A model generated the notes under the pieces. The model was not told the DNA's origin, did no database searches, and saw only the letters and a list, made by a program, of their open reading frames with translations. The translations under genes and the position numbers were made by a program. Of a stretch of 19,967 nucleotides of DNA, positions 1 through 7,575 are shown one piece after another; the stretch's first letter is position 1; every line of letters starts with the position of its first letter. Source of the DNA: Spirochaetia bacterium (GTDB lineage: Bacteria; Spirochaetota; Spirochaetia; PWKH01); contig SKXS01000140.1 of the NCBI GenBank assembly GCA_007128345.1, forward strand, positions 1 through 19,967. The letters run 5' to 3'.

Positions 1-2505
1 CTCGGTGATTTCTACGAGATGTTTGAGGAGGATGCAAAAACTGCATCCTCCATACTTAATGTGACCCTGACTTCCCGAAACGGCATTCCCATGTGCGGCA
101 TACCGTACCATGCCGCAAAAAGCTATGTGAAGAAGCTTCTGGATGCCGGTAAGCGGGTAGCCGTCTGCGAACAGACCGACATTCCTGAAAAGGGGATCGC
201 CACACGCGAAGTGGTGCAGGTTATATCACCCGGAACCGTAATCGATGATGATATGCTCGCCTCAGCCAGGAACAACTTCATCCTGGCCGCGGGCAGGATA
301 GGAAGCATGCTTGCAGCTTCCTGGATTGATGTCTCCACCGGTGAGTTCTTCATTGCGTCCCTTGATCTGGACATGCAGGCCTCCTCGCTGAGGAAGCTGC
401 TGTTTGAACTCGATCCGTCGGAGGTGCTTATTCAGGAATCGCTGTTCTACGATGTTCCGGCGGTCAAACAGGCTGCCGGCACCAGCAGCGCCATGGTGAC
501 CACCTTCCCCGACTGGTCCTTCGATATTGATGCTTCCTATGCCGCCTGCACCGAGCTCTTCGGCACCCGTTCCCTCCAGGCTTTCGGGATTGAACCGAAA
601 GACAGCAGTCTTTTTGCCGCAGGCGTACTGCTGTCATATGTGAAGGATGCTGCAAAGGTTTCTCTTGGGCACATCAGCTCCATACAGCAGTACAGTGCCG
701 CTACCCACATCCTCATGGATGAATCAACCCAGAAAAACCTCGAACTGGTGAAGAATCTTCAGGATGCAGGCGAGCACGATACGCTCTACAGCGTGCTGAG
801 GCATACCCGGACCGCTTCAGGCGCCAGGAAGCTCAGAAGCTGGATTGTCAGGCCCCTGAGCGGCCATGAAGCAATATCCCGGAGGCTGGATGCCGTTGAC
901 CGGCTCTATCACGCACCGCAGGTGCTCACCTCACTGCGAAACGTCCTGAAGGGTGTGCTGGACATGGAGCGCATCACCACGAGGATCCTGGCAGGGAAGG
1001 CGCACCCCAAGGATCTGGTCTCTCTCAGGCAGTCCATAGAGGCATCGCTTTCCGTCTATACCTTGCAGCGTGAGGTGATCGGGCTTACGCTGGAAGATGA
1101 AAGCATACGCACCCTCACGGAGCTCTCCAGCCTTATCGACCGTGCCGTGTTTTATAATCCTGAAGCTTCCATGCAGTACCTCATCAAGCCTAAATACGAC
1201 CATCAGCTTGATGCGCTGCGCGTCGGCGTGAACCGTAGCAGCGCCATGCTTGAGGAATACCAGGAGCAGCTTCGTGAAGAGACCGGCATCAGCAAGCTCA
1301 GGATCCGCAGCAACAAGATTCTCGGCCACTACATTGAGGTTTCAAAATCCTTCATACCTCAAGCGCCTGATACGTTCATCCGAAAACAGACCCTGGTAAA
1401 CGGGGAACGGTACACTACAGAAGCGCTTATAGCAATGGAGTCGCAAATAGAAGACTCCAAGCAGCAGTATCGCGACCTTGAGCAGGATATATTTCGTTCA
1501 GTGCTGCAGCATGTCAGAGATGCGTCTGAGTGCATCAGCACGTGCGCAGACATTACGGCTGCAATAGACTGCATGCAGTCTTTAGCGCACAGTGCCGTCA
1601 CCTACGGGTATGTGAAGCCCTCCTTTACCGATGCGAATGTGCTGTCTATTACAAAGGGTAGGCATCCCGTCGTGGAGAAGAACCTCCCGCCAGGGGATTT
1701 TGTCCCGAACGATCTGCATATTGCGCGGGACTACCACCGGTTCTGCCTGATAACAGGGCCCAATATGGCGGGGAAGTCTACCTATCTGCGCCAGAACGCG
1801 CTGATTGTAGTCATGGCCCACATAGGCAGCTTCGTCCCTGCTGAGAAGGCGCTCATCGGCACGGTAGACAAGATATTCTGCAGGGTGGGAGCATCCGACA
1901 ACCTTGCCAGGGGAGAATCCACCTTTCTGGTGGAGATGCATGAGACCGCCTACATCCTCAGAAATGCTACGCAATCAAGCCTCATCATCATGGACGAGGT
2001 AGGCCGGGGCACCAGCACGGCAGACGGCATCTCGATTGCTTTCGCGGTACTGCACCGCCTCCTGGAACTGCGCAGCAAGGTGCTCTTTGCCACCCATTTC
2101 CATGAGCTCACCCGGGTTGATTCCCCCCTGCTGCACAAACTCTACCTGGAAATTCTGGAGGAGGGGGAGTCCATTACCTTCCTCAACCGGGTAAAGGAGG
2201 GGAGCATGCATGCATCCTACGGCATCCACGTAGCGAAGCTTGCAGGCCTTCCCAGGAGCGTTATCAGGCGTGCCGATGCCATGCTCAAGCAGCTTGAACT
2301 GACCAGGCACAGCCCTGGTGACCAGCAGGAGCTCTTCAGCGCAGCAGCAGAGCTGCCTTCTGCTGAACCCCAGCACCGGAACACCGATCGGGATATCCTT
2401 GAAATCATCGACGAATTAGCATCAGCTGACATAAACCGCATGTCACCGGTTGAGGCGCTCATCTTCCTTGACCGGCTGAAGAGACGTACTGGTGAACTTA
2501 CATAA
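1..2505 (+). CDS. mutS: DNA mismatch repair protein MutS (5'-truncated by window edge)
   Basis: MutS binds base mismatches and small loops as a clamp and uses ATP to recruit MutL for strand-directed repair in the cytoplasm. The frame is open from base 1, so the true start lies upstream, probably some tens of codons away. The first in-frame ATG (19) is internal, because the Phe-x-Glu mismatch-reading motif (GDFYEMF, Phe and Glu codons at 10-18) precedes it. Further signatures are Walker A GPNMAGKST (1756-1782), Walker B MDE with GRGTSTADG (from 1990), and FATHFHEL just after. A QQELF pentamer (2323-2337) fits a beta-clamp binding motif. The C-terminal tail ends in the usual MSPVEAL..L..LK helix and TAA. 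The 834 visible codons match a normal MutS missing only its N-terminus. The next gene is 203 bp away and has its own candidate promoter, so mutS is probably a separate unit. Confidence 0.98.
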   Translation, partial: LGDFYEMFEEDAKTASSILNVTLTSRNGIPMCGIPYHAAKSYVKKLLDAGKRVAVCEQTDIPEKGIATREVVQVISPGTVIDDDMLASARNNFILAAGRIGSMLAASWIDVSTGEFFIASLDLDMQASSLRKLLFELDPSEVLIQESLFYDVPAVKQAAGTSSAMVTTFPDWSFDIDASYAACTELFGTRSLQAFGIEPKDSSLFAAGVLLSYVKDAAKVSLGHISSIQQYSAATHILMDESTQKNLELVKNLQDAGEHDTLYSVLRHTRTASGARKLRSWIVRPLSGHEAISRRLDAVDRLYHAPQVLTSLRNVLKGVLDMERITTRILAGKAHPKDLVSLRQSIEASLSVYTLQREVIGLTLEDESIRTLTELSSLIDRAVFYNPEASMQYLIKPKYDHQLDALRVGVNRSSAMLEEYQEQLREETGISKLRIRSNKILGHYIEVSKSFIPQAPDTFIRKQTLVNGERYTTEALIAMESQIEDSKQQYRDLEQDIFRSVLQHVRDASECISTCADITAAIDCMQSLAHSAVTYGYVKPSFTDANVLSITKGRHPVVEKNLPPGDFVPNDLHIARDYHRFCLITGPNMAGKSTYLRQNALIVVMAHIGSFVPAEKALIGTVDKIFCRVGASDNLARGESTFLVEMHETAYILRNATQSSLIIMDEVGRGTSTADGISIAFAVLHRLLELRSKVLFATHFHELTRVDSPLLHKLYLEILEEGESITFLNRVKEGSMHASYGIHVAKLAGLPRSVIRRADAMLKQLELTRHSPGDQQELFSAAAELPSAEPQHRNTDRDILEIIDELASADINRMSPVEALIFLDRLKRRTGELT

Positions 2506-2541
2506 TGAATTCCGGCATGCGTCAGCAAGTGTATGCAGATA

Positions 2542-2590
2542 GTTTTTCTTTTATGCCCAAAAGGGTGGTTTTTCTTTTATGCCCAAAAGG
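2542..2590 (+). repeat. Perfect 23-bp tandem direct repeat, period 26, upstream of the rimP-nusA promoter
   Basis: Two identical 23-bp copies lie at 2542-2564 and 2568-2590, separated by GTG. Each is a T-rich run followed by the 16-mer CTTTTATGCCCAAAAG (2548-2563 and 2574-2589), a short dyad with CTTTT/AAAAG arms. The second copy ends 1 bp before the proposed -35 box. Identity of both copies in otherwise non-coding DNA, at a spacing of about 2.5 helical turns, suggests either a recent slippage duplication or a paired protein-binding site. A related 16-mer lies upstream of greA. Function is inferred, not shown. Confidence 0.8.
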
Positions 2591-2591
2591 A

Positions 2592-2620
2592 TTGACTAAT
2601 TACTGGAATCCTGCTATATA
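2592..2620 (+). promoter_or_regulatory. Sigma70-type extended -10 promoter for the rimP-nusA operon
   Basis: A TTGACT -35 box (2592-2597) is followed by a 17-bp spacer and a TATATA -10 box (2615-2620). The spacer ends in TGC, giving an extended -10 TGn element. Initiation would fall near 2627, giving a leader of about 82 nt before rimP. It is the best promoter match I see in the 203-bp gap after mutS, and a directly repeated motif abuts its upstream edge. Confidence 0.7.
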
Positions 2621-2633
2621 GAATATACATCTG

Positions 2634-2653
2634 CTTTTTCTTCGGAGAAAAAG
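2634..2653 (+). other. Leader hairpin immediately upstream of the terminator
   Basis: CTTTTTCT (2634-2641) and AGAAAAAG (2646-2653) form an 8-bp perfect stem around a TCGG loop. The right arm uses the A-tract (2648-2652) and first G of the following terminator stem, so the two structures compete for those bases. The GC core of the terminator is largely untouched, so this is at best a partial antiterminator. It may simply stack against the terminator core. Confidence 0.45.
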
Positions 2654-2679
2654 GGTCGAGCTTCTCGATCCCTTTTTTT
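2648..2679 (+). terminator. Intrinsic terminator between promoter and rimP (possible attenuator)
   Basis: The GC core pairs GGG-TCGAG (2653-2660) with CTCGA-T-CCC (2664-2672) around a CTT loop, with one bulged T. It is flanked by A5 on the left and T7 (2673-2679) on the right, giving a strong Rho-independent terminator. The flanking A-tract makes it potentially bidirectional. It lies downstream of the proposed start near 2627 and upstream of the rimP start, so it could end mutS read-through, attenuate the operon promoter, or both. Confidence 0.8.
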
Positions 2680-2708
2680 ATGCAGAACAAGAAGGAACGA
2701 TAATCGGT

Positions 2709-3170
2709 ATGGTGACCAATGAAGTGCGGGATACGCACATGTTCAAGGAGTTTGCTCCCCTGGTTGGTTCTCTGGGATACGATGTGGTGGATATACGTGA
2801 GTCTGTAGTAAAGGGCGAGCACCACCTCTACCTGGTGATCCGCAACCCCAAAGGGAACACGTCCCTGAAGGACTGCATGGATACGCACCGGCTCGTGTAC
2901 CCGAGGCTCACGATCCTCTATGATCAGAGAGATGTGCACCTTGAGGTATCATCACCGGGAATCCAGCGGAAAATCAAGGATGTCCATGAGTTCCATGTAT
3001 TCAAGGGACAGCTGGTCAGCATCATGATGGAATCAGAATGGATCACCGGGACTATTTTTTCGTGTGATGACCAAGTGCTTGAACTCAGTCGAGCAGATAC
3101 AATAGAGAGGTACGATGTGAACAGAATCAAAAAGGCAAAACTCGAAGCATACAGCCCGGAGGGTAACTGA
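2709..3170 (+). CDS. rimP: Ribosome maturation factor RimP
   Basis: RimP assists late assembly of the 30S subunit in the cytoplasm. The 153-aa protein is of normal family length. The clearest signature is LEVSSPGIQRKIKD followed by FHVFKGQ, which matches the RimP segment LEVSSPGLxRPL..F..xxG. It is preceded by the conserved DC motif in the N-terminal domain (LKDCMDTHRLVYPRL). The remainder resembles the SH3-like C-terminal domain. The ATG at 2709 is preceded by GAAGGAA (2691-2697), a rather long spacing of about 11 nt. The next in-frame ATG (2739) lacks a ribosome binding site. It is the first gene of the long operon and ends 1 nt before nusA, the classical rimP-nusA pairing. Expression is probably governed by the promoter and leader terminator just upstream. 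Confidence 0.93.
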   Translation: MVTNEVRDTHMFKEFAPLVGSLGYDVVDIRESVVKGEHHLYLVIRNPKGNTSLKDCMDTHRLVYPRLTILYDQRDVHLEVSSPGIQRKIKDVHEFHVFKGQLVSIMMESEWITGTIFSCDDQVLELSRADTIERYDVNRIKKAKLEAYSPEGN

Positions 3171-3171
3171 G

Positions 3172-4740
3172 ATGGCTGCAGGGTTACAGGAAGCAATTCG
3201 TGCGCTGGTCTATGACCGGGGGATATCAGAGGATCTGATTCGAAACACTATTGAAGAATTTCTTCTGGCCGCATACAAGCGCAAGTACGGCACCGTCGAC
3301 AATGCCATGGTTACTTTCAGCGATGACGGAGACGAGGTCTCCCTCATGGCCCGAAAGATGATAGTTGACGAACTTGAAGACCCGGTGACTGAAATCACTT
3401 TGGAAGATGCCATCAAGCTTGCAGACAACTGCGAGGTGGGGGATGAACTGCTTATTGAGATAGATCCCAAGGACTTTGACCGGATATCCATACAGAGCGC
3501 CAAGCAGAAAGCCCGCCAGACTCTGCGTGAGATCCAGAAGGATACCCTCTACTCTGAATTCAAAAGCAAAGAGGGGGAGATGATCATCGGATACTACCAG
3601 CGCGAGAAGGACGGAGACATTTTTATCGACCTCGGCAAGACCGAGGGACTGCTTCCCAAGCGCCTCCAGTCGCCCCGTGAGTACTACCACCAGGGTGACC
3701 GCATCAAGACCCTCATCTACAGTGTGGAGAAGGCTCCCAAAGGGGTAAGCATTATCCTCTCCAGAACTCATACTGATTTTGTAAAGAAGCTTTTTGAAAT
3801 AGAGGTCCCGGAGGTCTATGACCGGACTGTAGAAATCTATAAAATCGTCCGGGAGCCCGGATACCGGACTAAGATGGCCGTATATTCCAACCGCGAAGAC
3901 GTTGATCCCGTCGGTGCATGCGTCGGCCTCAAGGGCACCCGTATCCAGACGATTGTGAAGGAGCTTGAGGGGGAGAAGATTGACATCCTCAAGTATGAAC
4001 CTGATCCGAGGAACTTCATCAAGAATGCCCTTTCCCCCGCTGATGTTAAGCAGGTATACATCTTGGATGAAACCAAGCGTTCAGCCCTCGCAGTGGTTGG
4101 TGACACCCAGCTTTCTCTTGCAATAGGCAAGCAGGGACTCAACGTTCGGCTTGCGAATCGGCTGGCTGACTGGAATATTGACGTGAAAACCGAGCTGCAG
4201 TTTGCTGAGATGGATATTAACGTGGAATTGAAGCGCGACTTTGATGCGCTCTTCGGTACCCCGGTTGAAGAGTACGAAGAGATTGAGTACCTCAGCGATA
4301 TCCCCGAGATTTCACCGAAATATGTTGAGCTGCTTAAGGGTCAGGGGATCGATACCCTTGAAGGATATATCAACACGGAAGATGAGCAGCTGCTCACTAT
4401 TGACGGCATAGATGAAACGGTACTTAACGAATTGAACGATATCATAAATGAGTATGTTGATATTGTTGAGGAAAACGATAATACTGAGGATGAGCCTGCA
4501 GAGGCTGAGCCGGCTGAAGAGGCAGATATAGCTGAACCTTCTGAAGAGGAAGATACAGCTGAACCTGCCGAAGCGGCTGAAGAGGCTCCTGCAGAAGAAG
4601 CAGCTGAAGCCGATACGGAGGAAGAGACCTTCGAATGTCCCGAGTGCGGACATGAGATCACCACCGACATGGAGATGTGTCCTAACTGCGGGGTGGGGCT
4701 GAGCTTTGAGTATGAAGATGATGATGAAGAGGATACGTAA
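3172..4740 (+). CDS. nusA: Transcription termination/antitermination factor NusA with acidic linker and C-terminal zinc ribbon
   Basis: NusA binds RNA polymerase and nascent RNA and modulates pausing, intrinsic termination and antitermination. Domains in order: an N-terminal RNAP-binding domain (about 1-130), an S1 domain (about 133-200, with GDIFIDLGKTEGLLP), KH1 (VGLKGTRIQ) and KH2 (IGKQGLNVRLA), then one helix-hairpin-helix repeat (about 385-445, LLTIDGIDETVLNEL). After these comes a strongly acidic Glu/Ala/Pro linker (about 448-487) and a four-Cys module, Cys489/Cys492 and Cys503/Cys506 (CX2C-X10-CX2C), that looks like a zinc ribbon. An acidic tail ends the 522-aa protein. The start is well supported by GGAGG (3158-3162) 9 nt upstream. 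The linker and ribbon are not part of E. coli or B. subtilis NusA. The ylxR/ylxQ genes that often lie between nusA and infB in Gram-positives are absent; infB follows after 13 nt. Confidence 0.97.
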   Translation: MAAGLQEAIRALVYDRGISEDLIRNTIEEFLLAAYKRKYGTVDNAMVTFSDDGDEVSLMARKMIVDELEDPVTEITLEDAIKLADNCEVGDELLIEIDPKDFDRISIQSAKQKARQTLREIQKDTLYSEFKSKEGEMIIGYYQREKDGDIFIDLGKTEGLLPKRLQSPREYYHQGDRIKTLIYSVEKAPKGVSIILSRTHTDFVKKLFEIEVPEVYDRTVEIYKIVREPGYRTKMAVYSNREDVDPVGACVGLKGTRIQTIVKELEGEKIDILKYEPDPRNFIKNALSPADVKQVYILDETKRSALAVVGDTQLSLAIGKQGLNVRLANRLADWNIDVKTELQFAEMDINVELKRDFDALFGTPVEEYEEIEYLSDIPEISPKYVELLKGQGIDTLEGYINTEDEQLLTIDGIDETVLNELNDIINEYVDIVEENDNTEDEPAEAEPAEEADIAEPSEEEDTAEPAEAAEEAPAEEAAEADTEEETFECPECGHEITTDMEMCPNCGVGLSFEYEDDDEEDT

Positions 4741-4753
4741 GAAAGGATAGATA

Positions 4754-7225
4754 ATGTCAGAAGAAACGAAACCGAAGGCAACCCTGATCAAGCATAAGAA
4801 AAGTGAGCCTCCATCCTCTTCAAAGAAAGCCGAAGCGCCCCCAAAAAAGGTCGTGGTGGTGAAGAAGAAGAAGGTGGTAGTCAGGAAAGCCGCTCCTCCT
4901 GCTGAAGAACCAAAGAGCCCAAAAACTGAAACTGAACCTGCTCTCCAGGATAAGGCACATCCTGCAAAGGCTGCTCCATCTGAAGCGGTTACTCCTAAGG
5001 AACAGACACCTCCTGTAGCACATAAGCCCGTCAGGGAAGCACCGTCAGGCGCACCGGCTGCACGATACCAGTCCGACCGTCCTCAGGCGGGGAAGGGAAG
5101 GACACCCGCGCGGCCCGGCGAGCAGCGTCCCAGGAGAGCCGGCAACCTCGCAGGAGGTCCTCCGGGAAGAGGAGATTTCCGCCCGGGAGCACCACGGGGT
5201 GACACGAGACCGGGTGCTCCACGGGGTGATACGAGACCGGGAGCACCACGGGGTGATACGAGACCGGGAGCTCCTCAGTTTAGGCGTAAGCCTAATTTCA
5301 AAGGACCGCCTCCGGCAACCCCTGCACCTGCACCAGATGCGGAAAAGGATGCACGGAAGCACAGCAAGAAGACCTTCAAGACGAAGAAGAAGGTAGATTA
5401 TACCAAGAAGCGTGAAGAGAGCAGGGAACGGGACTTCCAGATCAAGAAGAAGCAGAAGCACCGGCCGAATCCCATACCGAAGTCTATTGACATCATGGAA
5501 GTCATTACCGTTTCTGAGCTTGCCCGGAAGATGAACCTCAAAGCTTCTGAACTCATCGCGAAGCTTATGAGCATGGGCATGATGGTCACCATCAACCAGC
5601 AGATCGATTCCGAGACTGCTCAGCTGCTTGCCTCCGAATTCGGGTGCGAGGTCAAGCTGGTCTCCCTCTATGACGAGACCCTCATCGAGACTGAATCTGA
5701 TTCCCATGAGAACCAGCAGTCCCGCCCACCCATCGTTACGGTCATGGGTCATGTAGACCACGGGAAAACCAAGCTTCTGGATGCCATACGGTCTTCGGAT
5801 GTTGTAGCGGGAGAATTCGGCGGCATAACCCAGCATATCGGCGCATCAACCGTATCGCTTCCGGAAGGGACCGTTGTCTTCCTCGACACTCCTGGGCATT
5901 CAGCGTTTACCCTCATGCGGTCCCGGGGAGCCCAGATTACCGATATCGTTGTGCTGGTGGTGGCTGCCAATGACGGCGTCATGCCCCAGACGGTGGAAGC
6001 CATCAACCATGCAAAGGCTGCAAAAGTTCCTATCATCGTTGCGGTGAACAAGATAGACCTCCCCGAAGCAAACCCTGAGCGGGTCAAGCAGCAGCTCTCT
6101 GAGTACGGCCTCCTGCCAGAAGCGTGGGGGGGACAGACCCTCTTCTGCGAGATATCAGCACTGCAGGGCGAGGGTATCCAGGAACTTCTGGATACGATAC
6201 TCCTCCAGTCAGAAATGCTCGAGCTGAAGGCCAACTACGACTGCCGGGCTGAGGGAAATGTCATTGAGAGCAAGGTAGATCACGGTAGGGGCATTGTTGC
6301 AACGGTTATTGTGCTTCGGGGCACACTTAAGGTGGGCGATCCCTTCGTTGCGGGTGTATACAGCGGCAAGGTGCGTGCTCTCTATGATGATCATGGAAAC
6401 AGGATTGATCGGGCCACCCCGTCCATGCCGGTGGAAGTGGTCGGTTTCGGAGGCATACCCAATGCCGGATCTCCGTTCCAGGTAACCGCTAGCGAGAAGC
6501 AGTCCCGCATGGTTTCCTCAAAGCGTCAGGAGCTTGAGCGGCAGGGAGAAGCGACCAACCTGAAGAAGGTCACCCTGGACAATCTCTTCGACTCCTTGGA
6601 GGAAGGCGACGTACAGGAGCTCAAGGTGATCATCAAGGGCGATGTGCACGGATCGGTTGAAGCACTCCAGACAGCCCTGGAGAAGCTCTCCACATCTGAT
6701 ATCCGCCTGAACGTAATCCATGCGTCTGCAGGGGCCATTGTGGAGAATGACATAAACCTGGCCGTTGCTTCAAATGCGATTGTTATCGGTTTCAACGTAC
6801 GACCGACACCGAAAGCACAGACATTGGCTGATAAAGAGAAGATCGATGTCCGCAAATACAATATCATCTATGATGTCGTGGACGACATAAGACTTGCCAT
6901 GGAGGGCATGCTCGCACCTGATCACCGTGAGGAGGTTATCGGGCACGTGGAGATCCGGGAGATCTTCAAGGTTCCCAAGATCGGAACTATTGCAGGCTGC
7001 TACGTGCTGGACGGCAAGGTGAAGCGAAACTCAACGGCGCACCTCCTGCGGGACAGCACGGTTGTGCATACTGGAAAAATCAGCTCGCTCAAAAGATTCA
7101 AGGATGATGCACGATCAGTCGATGCGGGCTACGAATGCGGGATCGGCCTGGAGAACTATCAGGATCTCAGGGTAGGCGACGTGCTGGAGATCTTCGATAC
7201 TATTGAAGTGAAGAAGAAGCTATGA
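4754..7225 (+). CDS. infB: Translation initiation factor IF-2
   Basis: IF-2 is the GTPase that places initiator fMet-tRNA on the 30S subunit and drives subunit joining. The 823-aa protein has a long Lys/Pro/Ala/Arg-rich disordered N-terminal extension (about 1-235) that contains a tandem nonapeptide repeat. An IF2N-like domain follows (MEVITVSELARKMNLKASEL). The G domain has G1 GHVDHGKT (332-339), G3 DTPGH (378-382), G4 NKID (432-435) and a G5-like SALQG. The C-terminal IF-2 domains complete the protein, including the fMet-tRNA binding C2 region near the end. The ATG at 4754 follows AAGGA (4743-4747) at 6 nt. It overlaps rbfA by 4 nt (ATGA), indicating translational coupling. Shorter isoforms from internal starts, known in E. 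coli, are possible but not evident here. Confidence 0.98.
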   Translation: MSEETKPKATLIKHKKSEPPSSSKKAEAPPKKVVVVKKKKVVVRKAAPPAEEPKSPKTETEPALQDKAHPAKAAPSEAVTPKEQTPPVAHKPVREAPSGAPAARYQSDRPQAGKGRTPARPGEQRPRRAGNLAGGPPGRGDFRPGAPRGDTRPGAPRGDTRPGAPRGDTRPGAPQFRRKPNFKGPPPATPAPAPDAEKDARKHSKKTFKTKKKVDYTKKREESRERDFQIKKKQKHRPNPIPKSIDIMEVITVSELARKMNLKASELIAKLMSMGMMVTINQQIDSETAQLLASEFGCEVKLVSLYDETLIETESDSHENQQSRPPIVTVMGHVDHGKTKLLDAIRSSDVVAGEFGGITQHIGASTVSLPEGTVVFLDTPGHSAFTLMRSRGAQITDIVVLVVAANDGVMPQTVEAINHAKAAKVPIIVAVNKIDLPEANPERVKQQLSEYGLLPEAWGGQTLFCEISALQGEGIQELLDTILLQSEMLELKANYDCRAEGNVIESKVDHGRGIVATVIVLRGTLKVGDPFVAGVYSGKVRALYDDHGNRIDRATPSMPVEVVGFGGIPNAGSPFQVTASEKQSRMVSSKRQELERQGEATNLKKVTLDNLFDSLEEGDVQELKVIIKGDVHGSVEALQTALEKLSTSDIRLNVIHASAGAIVENDINLAVASNAIVIGFNVRPTPKAQTLADKEKIDVRKYNIIYDVVDDIRLAMEGMLAPDHREEVIGHVEIREIFKVPKIGTIAGCYVLDGKVKRNSTAHLLRDSTVVHTGKISSLKRFKDDARSVDAGYECGIGLENYQDLRVGDVLEIFDTIEVKKKL
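5180..5275 (+). repeat. In-frame 27-bp tandem repeat in infB
   Basis: Three full 27-bp units (5180-5206, 5207-5233, 5234-5260) and a partial fourth (5261-5275) encode RPGAPRGDT three times and then RPGAP (IF-2 residues 143-174). The units differ at only a few bases. A basic, proline-rich disordered segment like this tolerates gain or loss of whole units, so copy number may vary between strains. Confidence 0.95.
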
Positions 7226-7575
7226 GTTCATACAGGAAACAGCGGGTAGCTGCATCGGTAAGAGAGATTATCTCGGTGATGATCCAGCGGGGAGAGATCA
7301 AGGATCCCCGGGTCAGCACCTTCGTGCAGCTCAATGAAATTGATATCGCCTCAGATTTTTCCTTTGCCAGGATTCACGTCTCCTCCTTTGAATCTGAGGA
7401 GGAGCTTGAACGGTCTGTGGAAGGACTCAATGCAGCTGCGGGATTCATACAGTCTCGGCTTGGCAGGCAGATGCGGACCCGGAACACGCCGAAGCTGGTG
7501 TTTAAGAAGGATACCTCCATACATAAAGGCATGGAGATCAACGCAGTGATAGAAGAGCTGCATAAAGATTCATGA
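7222..7575 (+). CDS. rbfA: 30S ribosome-binding factor RbfA
   Basis: RbfA is a small KH-fold protein that binds the 30S subunit and helps mature the 5' end of 16S rRNA and the neck region. The 117-aa length is typical. It shows the family pattern SYRKQRVAASVREIIS near the N-terminus, then IKDPRVS, an alternating beta strand containing FARIHVSSF, and a final helix-strand ending in TPKLVFKKDTS..KGMEI. The ATG overlaps the infB stop (ATGA), and its own stop overlaps the truB start in the same way, so translation of infB-rbfA-truB is probably coupled. The neighbours rimP, infB and truB share its role in small-subunit assembly and initiation. Confidence 0.95.
   Translation: MSSYRKQRVAASVREIISVMIQRGEIKDPRVSTFVQLNEIDIASDFSFARIHVSSFESEEELERSVEGLNAAAGFIQSRLGRQMRTRNTPKLVFKKDTSIHKGMEINAVIEELHKDS

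Noticed and set aside
2553..2621. Short frame starting MPKRVVFLL in the repeat region
   Set aside because: No ribosome binding site, arises from the direct repeat, and lies across the proposed promoter.
4341..4781. Serine-rich minus-strand frame of 146 codons opposite the nusA 3' end
   Set aside because: It is the complement of the Glu/Ala-rich nusA linker (GAA/GCT read backwards gives TTC/AGC). It has no homology that I recognise, and nusA is clearly coding there.
5045..5836. 263-codon minus-strand frame opposite infB
   Set aside because: Shadow frame across the infB repeat and G1 region; its length reflects GC-rich repetitive codons, and the plus-strand frame carries unmistakable IF-2 motifs.
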